NCBI GenBank assembly: GCA_022457155.1
Contig: JAJGOT010000037.1
Span: forward strand, 1,974,001-2,038,000
From: Cladopsammia gracilis
Lineage: Eukaryota > Cnidaria > Anthozoa > Scleractinia > Dendrophylliidae
Reading direction: 5' to 3'
DNA: 64,000 nt
Shown here: positions 21,945 through 29,570 of the stretch, in pieces
Numbering within the stretch: the stretch's first letter is position 1
Layout: every line of letters begins with the position of its first letter
Program-made: the position numbers and the translations under genes
Notes under the pieces: generated by a model
The model's input: only the letters and a program-made list of their open reading frames with translations
What the model was told of the DNA's origin: nothing
Database searches by the model: none

Positions 21945-22337
21945 CCCAGTTCCTTAACTGAGGAGTGGTGACAATGCAAAGTCAGGGGCATCTTCTGGTT
22001 TCTCTCAGGTTGGCGATGGCCCTTTACTCATTTCAAAAACCATCCTTGCACCCCTTATACTTCTTCGGCACTTAGTTTTACGGTCAAGGCTCTTCATCAA
22101 GTCATCAAGTTCTGTGCTCCTCCAAGACAGGGGTCTGACACACAGATGTTTATTGTTTGTTTTCTACATCTAAACCCAATGTTGCCATCGGTTTCACCCT
22201 CAGGCTCCGAAATGGACTCCTCAGATGACATATAGTCCATCGTCAGGCAGACGTTATATTTTCTTTATCTAATTGTTGCACTGATGTCGATTCCTTTAAT
22301 GCTTTTACCCGCTTAATTCATTTCTGTAAAAGAAGAA
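21945..22337 (-). pseudogene. Degenerate C-terminal exon of an unidentified protein
   Basis: On the minus strand a good splice acceptor (TTTTCTTCTTTTACAG near 22337) precedes a frame encoding MDYMSSEESISEPEGE at about 22190-22245. The next frame encodes PLSWRSTELDDLMKSLDRKT and then RGARMVFEMSKGPSPT, a stop, and KPEDAPDFAL. An acidic YMSSEE tail followed by a PLxWRS(T)-type basic segment is familiar to me from C-termini of uncharacterised, probably transposon-associated coral proteins; I cannot name the family. One frameshift near 22150 and a stop near 22010 show decay. The upstream exons are not visible. Confidence 0.45.
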
Positions 22338-22339
22338 AA

Positions 22340-23090
22340 TCTAGAATTAACTAAGCACAAATAAGTAACTGAACAATGAAATTACAGTACTACTGTGAAA
22401 CCCACAACCCAGTGTGAATGAATATATTGCACAACAATTTATGAGCCATTGCTCATAAGGTTGTTTACAGACTATTCTTTTACTTCTAGATAAATGTGTA
22501 TAACAGGGTGCATAAAAAACAGTTTTTACAACCACAAAGGTCTTTCTCGCTAGTCCAAATTAAATTAAAATTGTGGGGAAGAGGACAAGGGAGGCTGATC
22601 TACATGTGTATGTACAATGTAGTGATTAATAATTTAACCTTAGACTGTAAAGCGATGGTTGAAAATGATTACAAGGTTGTGATATTGATTTACATTTGTG
22701 TACTGGTATCATTAACATAATATATGTTTATTTTTTTCTGGTGCATCGCAGCGGTCCATACTACTAAATCCTTGAATTTGAATGGTTAAGGACACGCTCT
22801 CTAGAGGTCCTGATATTCCCATCTGGACCCCATATACAGACTGTTCCGAATTTTTAGAATGTACATGTACAGCTACAAAATTTTTGTACCGAAAATGTAA
22901 AATACTTAACAATGTAAAAAGAAATATTATTAAGCATTATTATTCGACTGTGACGTCATTTTACCATATAAGGGAAAGAGAACACGCAGAATATCCGAGC
23001 GTATTACACAGTAGATTGCCGTATTACACCTTAGCATCCCGGTTTCAGGAAATAAGCTATCATAATGATATAAGAATTTCAGTCGAATAA
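22340..23090. other. No gene recognised
   Basis: AT-rich. Overlapping ORFs on both strands have no motif. Confidence 0.5.
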
Positions 23091-23096
23091 TAAATC

Positions 23097-23196
23097 CCTT
23101 ATTCGATGGTTTAAAAGATAATACGTGCGGACATTTTACTCATTGCTCGATTCGTAAAATATCCGCGCGTATTACCTGTTAAACCATCGAATAAGG
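23097..23196. mobile_element. 100-bp hairpin MITE
   Basis: CCTTATTCGATGGTTTAAAA at the left mirrors TTAAACCATCGAATAAGG at the right. The arms continue through ATACGTGCGGACATTTTAC and GTAAAATATCCGCGCGTAT. Confidence 0.8.
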
Positions 23197-23309
23197 TGTA
23201 TATAATGACTTTGGTTTTACTGTTAGACTCCACATGTCTGCCAGACATATGGCTTTCACAAGTATGTACAAATTAAACCAATATTCCCACAGAAAAAAAA
23301 ATATTAACA

Positions 23310-23404
23310 TGTTACTTGCTGGCCTAGGTCGGGCCGTATTGGGAAAAAACTGTGCCCTTGGGTCCAGTTTTTTCCAGTACAGAACTCCCAGCCAGCAAAT
23401 AACA
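23310..23404. mobile_element. Hairpin MITE related to 63704-63846
   Basis: TGTTACTTGCTGG mirrors CCAGCAAATAACA. The interior has GGGAAAAAACTGTGCCC and CCAGTTTTTTCC. The copy at 63.7 kb shares GTCGG(G/T)CCGTAT(T/A)GG and GAAAAAACTGTGCCC. Confidence 0.7.
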
Positions 23405-23587
23405 TACAATGACACAGTAGCCATATTCAATTTATCCATTTCAAATTGAAAATGTTTGAGGACAAACAATGCATAACTGAAATGTTCACAGTAAAAAAAT
23501 GTGTTTACTGCAGACATTAAACATCTTTTGCTTACCATATTCTTTCTACTTCTCTTCCGCTGCAGTAGTATAATTAGAACACGACCA

Positions 23588-23810
23588 AGGGAACCAATCA
23601 GGAGACAGGATTTAGCACACGTGACCAGCTGTAGCCAATCACACGCCAAGTTATTTGGGGCGATGACATCATCCCTCGTGCTAGGAAGAGGAATGACATC
23701 ATGGGTTCGGGAGACCGGAAGTGGTGGGATCGAACGACCGGAAGTAACGTAAAACCGGAAGTGACGTCATCATAAGTGCCCGTGAACCGGAAGTGACGTC
23801 ACCGGAAGTG
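23588..23810. promoter_or_regulatory. ETS/CRE/CCAAT motif array, promoter-like
   Basis: Five exact ACCGGAAGT motifs (ETS/GABP type) start at 23714, 23737, 23754, 23786 and 23801. Two perfect TGACGTCA sites (CREB/ATF type) start at 23762 and 23794, each overlapping an ETS motif by one base. Two TGACATCA variants start at 23664 and 23694, and CCAAT boxes lie near 23595 and 23635. This combination in 220 bp is typical of housekeeping or viral/transposon promoters. No TATA box or clear first exon is attached, so the driven transcript is unknown. The array may itself belong to a repeat. Confidence 0.55.
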
Positions 23811-23905
23811 ATTTTAGTTGTGTGGGGCTCCAGATTCCGCTCGGCCAGAGAAACAAAAAACCCAGAAATATAACACCAAAAAATAGTCATACAACGAAAA
23901 CAAAA

Positions 23906-24017
23906 TACAAGCGGGGACATGAGTTCCAACCCCGAATGGGAGAAAGCCTCTTTTTTCATGCTAAGAAAAAAAAGCCAGTTTACAAGCGGGGACATGGGTT
24001 CCAATCCCCGACTGGAA
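23906..24017 (+). repeat. 75-bp tandem duplication with tRNA T-arm-like motif
   Basis: TACAAGCGGGGACATGRGTT then CCAAYCCCCGA occurs twice, 75 bp apart. GGGTTCCAATCCCC resembles a polymerase III B box, but no A box or acceptor stem is present. Confidence 0.6.
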
Positions 24018-24213
24018 GAACGCCCCTTTTAATCGGCGAGATCCTCGTTTGGTCGAAGCCAACTGTAGCCGTAAGGAATTCGTCGCCGATGACGCGTTTG
24101 TCGTAGACCACCCCCCAGAGTTTATCCCTGCGGACTGTGGTCAACGTCTTGGTGCGCTTGTCTCTGTTGATGTAGTCCAGTAGCCGAGACCAGAAAATAG
24201 GACTTTCGTCCAA
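24018..24213 (-). pseudogene. Orphan GC-rich ORF remnant
   Basis: On the minus strand from the ATG at 24213, about 65 residues read like real protein (FWSRLLDYINRDKRTKTLTT, RRDKLWGVVYDKRVIGDEF, TATVGFDQTR). The base composition is clearly more GC-rich than the flanks. I do not recognise the family. The frame runs into the unrelated duplicated T-arm-like repeat at 24017, so the last residues are not part of the original protein. It could be a fragment of a virus-like or transposon gene, given the similar composition of the polymerase remnant at 29.6-33 kb. Confidence 0.4.
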
Positions 24214-24482
24214 CCCGCGAGTCAGAAAAGGTTTGAAATTGGATTTTAGTACAAGACCTCGTGATTATTGCTAGGTAGTTTGTAGAGTTGAAATGTGGTT
24301 TCGTGTTAAGAGGATGTTTTCTCTAGCAAGTAACTGTATTTGCAAAGACCACCGTAACGAGATAGAAGTACCGGATCCTGTAGTAAAGGATCTAATCAGC
24401 TATAAAATAATAAAACGATTTGATAAAAAAAAAGCAAGGCTGATAAACGGTACGGAAACGACTATATTTGTAAAAAATCCAA

Positions 24483-24513
24483 TATTTCGAAAGGCACAGC
24501 CGTTCTTCTTCAG
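24483..24513 (-). ncRNA. Hammerhead ribozyme-like core, PLE copy 1
   Basis: The minus strand reads CTGAAGA, a hairpin-forming AACGGCTGTGCCTTT, then GAAAT followed by ATT. CUGANGA...GAAA is the invariant hammerhead core, and the short AUAU stem III fits the dimeric architecture reported for PLE ribozymes. Stem I pairing is weak (two clear pairs). An inverted copy with a better stem II lies at 25095-25124 (+). Confidence 0.5.
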
Positions 24514-24726
24514 GGTCTTACAGATAATAACTCGTAAGGCAAAAAAAAAAACGTTACAATTTATATTAAAAAGGGGGCAGGGGATAAAATTTGATACTAT
24601 AACAGCATAAACTGAAGTGACAAAGTAAATGTAAATAACCGTAAATAACTAAGCAATATAGAAGTAAGAAAAACATGCAACACAACACCACAGTAAATAT
24701 AAGTAATGGAAACTGAGAAAAAGATG

Positions 24727-25050
24727 TCATGTTTCATCTCTTCTATTTAAACTTCTTAAAGGTTCTAGGGTCTGACCCCTCTCAATAAGATATGCTTCTT
24801 TTGCTTTACGTATACCGTCACGATTAGTTTTGACGAGTTCAAGAGGGATAAGTTGCATATCAGAAGCGGTATGGTCGTTAGAAAGGAAATGTTCTGAGAC
24901 TGCAGTAGGTTTAGAGATGTTAGTTTGTTTGTCAACTGGTCTACGATGTTCGTTGAAGCGGTCTTTAAGTCGTCGTTTGGTTTCTCCTATGTATTGTTTG
25001 TGACAACGATTGCATTGTACCATGTAAATCCCCCGCCCCCTTTTACATTT
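24727..25050 (-). pseudogene. GIY-YIG endonuclease domain of a Penelope-like element
   Basis: Reading down from about 25050, the frame gives GIYMVQCNRCHKQYIG, i.e. the GIY and YIG strands with a CX2CH metal-binding motif between them. KRRLKDRFNEHRR follows with the catalytic-region arginine. The protein continues to SEHFLSNDHTASDMQLIPLE and ends shortly after RKAKEAYLIERGQTLEPLRS. PLE proteins carry such a domain C-terminal to the reverse transcriptase and use it for target cleavage. This copy is confined to the endonuclease end; no RT motif is upstream, so it cannot mobilise by itself. The frame itself is open to its natural stop at 24727. It is closely related to 51932-52306. Confidence 0.85.
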
Positions 25051-25094
25051 AAATTGTAACGTTTTTTGCCTTACGAGTTATTATCTGTAAGACC

Positions 25095-25124
25095 CTGAAG
25101 AAGAAAGGCTGTGCCTTTCGAAAT
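25095..25124 (+). ncRNA. Hammerhead-like core in inverted PLE terminus
   Basis: CTGAAGA, a perfect AAGGC-TGT-GCCTT stem, then CGAAAT and ATT. It is the inverted copy of the 24483-24513 motif and supports the conserved secondary structure. Confidence 0.5.
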
Positions 25125-25129
25125 ATTGG

Positions 25130-25137
25130 ATTTTTTA
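25130..25137. repeat. Left 8-bp target-site duplication
   Basis: ATTTTTTA flanks the element at 25138-26499 and is repeated at 26500-26507. The uninterrupted inverted arm of the host PLE (around 24475) carries this octamer only once. Confidence 0.85.
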
Positions 25138-26499
25138 TAGCCTGTGAACAGGCTTCTTTTTGGGAAATTGGGTTAGGTTTAAATCGGCGAGCGAAGCGAG
25201 CCGAGCGCGGACCGGGGAAGAGGGAAAGGCGGCGAAGCCTGTGGACTCGCCTTTGATGCCGCCGTTCCGCCCCCTAGTAATTATCCTGTTATTGTATGGT
25301 CAACAAGTTAATTACAGCCATGCTCTGTCACGCGTGACCAGTAGTTTTGAAAATTGAATGGAGTTTTCAAGATTACGCGTCGGTTTTGAAAATTCATTCC
25401 GAGATTCGGAATTCCCGTGAGAATTTTACCGCATTTTCGGAAACAAAGAGCAACAAAATATCATTTTGTTTGAAATGTTACTTTCCGTTATTTTCCGTTA
25501 TTTTCCGTTAATTCGTTGACTTTCAAAGTGTTTTCCACAAAGATCTTCAAGGTTTCATTCAAATCTCGGACATTAAAAAGAAATATTCAAATGTTCATTT
25601 CATTCTCTAGATTACTGGTCACGCGTGAAGGAGCATGGCAGTAATATGTCAACAAGTTGTCATGTTTTATTCGGTTGAATGCATCGGTAGTAGTACAAGA
25701 ACTAGCCGTACAAAAATAGATACACTATTCGCAAAAAAGTATTTAAGAAGCCTAAAGTATAAAGCTTTCCCAGTTCAGAGAGAATTGCGCCTTAAGATCA
25801 TAGTTATAAATTTGTTCTCTTCGTTGATATTGACCTTTTGATCTCGGCGGATTATATTGTTTCCGACCACACGGTAATAGGCATCTTCGATCCGAGTATC
25901 AAAAAGCCGTAGTCTATAATTCCACTGCAATGAAATCATGAATTCTTGCAATAATTTTTAGCTCCTTAGTAAGTTCTATAGTTAAGTAGTGTGTCTCAAT
26001 GGAGCTAGGATAAACCCCCGTTCTTTTGTAATAGCGTTTGATTTGGCATCCAACAGATAATCTGCAGCATGGTTGTTGTTTTGTTAATCCAGTCGGCAAA
26101 ATTCCAAAAACATCTTGCTTTTTTGTCACAGACTTTAGACACAGCTTTTGCTCTTCTTTAAGTCTTGGTATATGCGAAAACATTTCGCAACAAATCGCTC
26201 AAAGCTTTCTCAAAATCGAGATCTGAAAATTGCATGCGACGAGTCACCATGGAATAATTATGCAAATTTAGGACGCCAGAGATGTCAACATGTGTCGTCA
26301 ATCACCGCTTACCTGTCAAAACCAAGTGATCTGACCAATCAGCTCATGATACCAGACTCTGGTATCATGGAACGGCGGCATCAAAGGCGAGTCCACAGGC
26401 TTCGTCACCCCTTCCCTCTTCCCCAGTCCGCGCTTGCTCGCTTCGCTCGCCGATTTAAACCTAACCCAATACCCCAAAAAGAAGCCTGTTCACAGGCTA
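25138..26499. mobile_element. 1.36-kb TIR transposon, 8-bp target duplication (hAT/P-like)
   Basis: Both ends read TAGCCTGTGAACAGGCTTC, itself an AGCCTGT/ACAGGCT palindrome. Terminal inverted repeats of about 135 bp continue through TTTAAATCGGCGAGCGAAGC to the CGAGTCCACAGGC region. Identical ATTTTTTA octamers flank it. Eight-base duplications are made by hAT, P and Zisupton transposases; the TAGCC terminus does not fully fit the hAT consensus, so the superfamily stays open. It encodes no transposase and carries a RecQ-like helicase fragment, so it is non-autonomous. Confidence 0.85.
25914..26183 (-). pseudogene. RecQ-like helicase N-terminal fragment carried in a transposon
   Basis: The ORF begins FSHIPRLKEEQKLCLKSV and continues KKQDVFGILPTG. 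This matches the start of RecQ-type SF2 helicases: the LKxxQ segment, then motif I with the LPTG of the Walker A loop. The loop should continue with a glycine-lysine-serine/threonine; here it reads LTKQQP, so nucleotide binding is lost and the helicase homology ends abruptly, perhaps at an exon edge or deletion. The following 50 residues (ETHYLTIELTKELKIIARIH and on) recur on the plus strand at about 48970-49158 inside another TIR element. RecQ unwinding activity is not expected. The fragment may be captured host sequence or decay of a helicase-bearing parent element. Confidence 0.6.
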
Positions 26500-26562
26500 A
26501 TTTTTTACAAATATAGTCGTTTCCGTACCGTTTATCAGCCTTGCTTTTTTATCAAATCGTTT

Positions 26563-26821
26563 CTCTAGCAACCCAGCTTTCAGCATGGAAACGAGGCTGG
26601 ATATTTAATCAGCATTTTCACCGTCATTTATTGGTAAACGGCGGTGGAAACAGACAAATAAGCATACCCTGGATGAAACAAAGTCGAGCCAGATAATATT
26701 AATGATAAAGGGTGTCACAAGATTGATCACGTGACCAAAATGTTGCGCAATAATGACAATATTTGTGTTTTCAACGTCAGAGGTGTAATTTTGTGTAATA
26801 ATAGCAAAACACACTTCCATA
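26563..26821. other. No gene recognised
   Basis: Short AT-rich stretch between the PLE and the broken HEEADTR-family gene. No obvious terminal repeat. Confidence 0.5.
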
Positions 26822-29450
26822 TTAATAGTTGTTATACACATTGCTACATTTAACCTGGTTAATCTTGTCTGGTTGTGCCACATGATTGGCGCGCAATAAC
26901 ATCCTCGTGTCCGCCTCCTCGTGGTCTGACTTGAGTTCCGTGATATCTCTGCAATGACCTCTGGTGATGTCGACACATCTCTCCCCATCCTTGAAGCCTC
27001 CTCCGATTACCAGTCTCTTGTTCTCCGGTAACCTCTCTTGTCCAAGCTTGTTCATTGACTTTGTTAAGAAGTCGCATAGATTGATCTTGTTCTTTGGGTT
27101 TGTGATGTACTTTGCCCATTGCTTGGGTACTGGAGTGGAAGGACCACTGATCTGTATCTCGAGAGCAATTGATGCTCCTCTCTTTGAGCACTCCCCTGCT
27201 TTTATTGACACATCGCGGTACTGGTCTAACACAATTTGAACCTCATGGCAGTTACGAACCGACAGTGGTGTTGTAAAGACATCGAAGTACTTTACTGCTA
27301 GATCACCGAATGTGCTTGCTCCTGCAGACTTGGTCATTTGGACTGTTGCCATTCCATCGATGATATAGATAATATGGTGACTAGGTGTTGTAGGAAGCCT
27401 GGGTAGGACATTGACCGTTTTCTCCATGATAGCTGCAAGCGCGCTCTTTGTCGTCTTGCGTAAGCTACCATCATGATGTGCAAGGGAACAAGGCACTGGA
27501 GAGAGCTCGTAACTGAGAACCTTCTTGAGATTTACATGTCTGGTGTTAGCAGCAATCAGCAACCTTCCAAAGAGGTCCCTGTCTGCGTTTACTGTGATCA
27601 GCATTTCATCTTTAGCTTTCAGTTGCACTTTCTTGGACATTGAGCTGAAGGTCTTCACTTTCAGATTTGGAATGGAGTCCTAAAAACTACATGTATTGGT
27701 GTTAATACGTTTCTCGACAAATGTTTCCATTTGGACTCGACCTTTCTTGGTGCTATTCAGTAGGCTTTCTGCGACATCTTCTGGCAAAACCACACCAGTT
27801 GCAAAGTTGACAAGCACATCTGCTTCTTCATCGAAAGGGTCTGTCATCAGCCCAGAGGTAAAACAGTCGACCATCTTCTTGACTTCCCTTTCATCTCGTT
27901 TCACCCTGGTTGGAACCGCTTCTTTGAGCGATACGCCTAGATTACCTTCGTGCACGGCATACATTCCTTTAAGAGCTGAGGTAACCGATGCTCTGTCGTG
28001 AACAGTCAGGAACCACCTCTCAAGGGCTGCTGGACTTTGCGAAATTGCGACTATGCCACCCTTTGACTTTGAGTCGGCGTTTATCGATTGCTCAAGAGCC
28101 ATATCTGTCCACACTTGCGAGAATGGATGACTGGAACGGCTGATGGAATGATTCCCAGCAACAAACGCATCATGCACGCGTGGATGTGTCTTCTCGAGCT
28201 GATTCATATCTGCAGTAAGGTGTCATGGTTGCGACAGCGGAAAGATGCAATTTCCAGTTCCCCGTTCTTTCTGCTTTTATGAACTGTAGAAGGGCGTTGA
28301 TGATACAACCATACTGCTCCCTGAACGCAAACATGTTGGATTTGGCACGGGCTTCGGTTTTGTAGACTTCGAACAAATCAGTCAGCTCCGTCAGGTCGGC
28401 TTCCAGTTCTTGGACCCTCTCAGGTACATTACTCTTGCTCTCTATAGCACTGCATGATACTATCAGACATTCTCTGCCGCAGATCCTCGTCTTGGATATG
28501 TCTATCGGCTTGTGAACTGTTCAGCCACTTCCCAAAGGCCCTCCACATCAGACGAAAAAACGCCTCCATTGCCAACTTGTGGGCTCTTACACCACGATTG
28601 TAGGATTTGCCTTTCATTAATACAGACGTTGTCCCTGCGGCATACACTCCTGATTCTACGAAAATATCGTCAAGTCCTGATTCGAGGTACTTCTTTCTGA
28701 TCAGTGACAGGAAATTCAATGCAATATGGAATCCGCCCATACGTATGACGACATCAGAGAACTCGTTAGGATATCTCCACTGGATTTGCCTTGCCTTCAC
28801 GTACGTCAAAAGATCGAAAGTAATGACAGTGTCATCTTGACCCAAGCGCGAGCTTCATCATTCCTGCATTTTGACGCCCTAATTACATTGTCAACTGATG
28901 ATCCCTTTGCTTTTCTTAACACTTCGTTTGGTATAACGGCTTGGCAAATCAGACACTTTTAAGTTGTCTTTTTTCTTTTCTTTGTCGGCGGAAGAGGTAT
29001 GACAAAGCCATCATTAGAGTTATTTTGAGTGTCATCCATTGCTTCTGATGAAATAAGCAATTTACATGTGAACGACAAGAAGCTTTCTGATACGTAGTGT
29101 ACAATGAAGAAATTCAAGGTAAAATCGCAGCACAGTTTTTTCGGTTCAAAATAAACATTTACTGTACAAGCTTTGCTAGAAAACAATAACTGTCACTGAG
29201 TACCTGACTCGTCCCCAGTCGTCTCTTCTCTCGTTCCGCGTCTATCCTCCACGCGCGACTCCCGCGTCTTGCCTAGAAAGACGACTGGGGACAAGTCAGA
29301 CTGAGTACCATGATTATTGCATTAAAATCTAAGTATTTTATACCATAAAGTCGCTAAATTGATTGAAGAAAAACAGAAGCAAAGTACTTACAGTTACAGC
29401 AGAGATCCGGCCATGGAGGCCGCCATGTTGGATATGGTTAGCCTCGATTT
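26822..29450 (-). pseudogene. Broken gene of the uncharacterised HEEADTR-motif family
   Basis: I recognise this as a large, unnamed family common in cnidarians and other invertebrates. Segments in order: ATG at 29039 and a nuclear-localisation-like PPTKKRKKTT; stop TAA at 28959; CLICQAVIPNEVLRKAKG; 28845-28429 with DVVIRMGGFHIALNF and AGTTSVLMKGKSYNRGVRAH; a frameshift near 28445; 28376-28170 with LLQFIKAERTGNW; a deletion and frame change near 28200; 28207-27680 with SQVWTDMALEQSIN; stop TAG at 27680 where the frame otherwise continues; then 27658-26822 with SYELSPVPCSLAHHDGSLRK and SDHEEADTRMLLRA, after which it is truncated. A first non-coding exon with an ATGGCGGCC context and donor GTAAGT (29391-29386) fits an acceptor at 29045. 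The acidic motif recalls PIN/XPG-type nucleases; that is my inference. Confidence 0.8.
29204..29299. mobile_element. 96-bp MULE-like MITE with 9-bp target duplication
   Basis: The ends are CTGACTYGTCCCCAGTCGTC in inverted orientation. Perfect 9-bp duplications ACTGAGTAC flank it at 29195-29203 and 29300-29308. Nine-base duplications are the signature of Mutator-like elements. It is inserted in the inferred 5' intron of the broken gene at 26822-29450. Confidence 0.85.
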
Positions 29451-29570
29451 GGAGAATCACCAAAACGAGACTGTGCAGCTTCGTTATCGTTTATTACCCT
29501 GAAAGTGATCCTATTTTCTTTCCAGATCCCTCACTTTAACATCGTGGGGTTCGATATTTACATTTATTTC

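Larger units (their letters stand above)
24413..26562 (-). mobile_element. Penelope-like element copy 1, with inverted termini, interrupted
   Basis: Left arm 24413-24593 is the reverse complement of 25028-25130 joined to 26500-26562. The 25130-26507 stretch is a later insertion. Between the arms lies a GIY-YIG ORF read on the minus strand. Inverted terminal fragments around a 5'-truncated body are typical of PLE copies. Both arms carry a hammerhead-like core. The body upstream of the GIY-YIG domain, including the reverse transcriptase, is missing. Without the insert the copy is about 0.78 kb. Confidence 0.75.
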
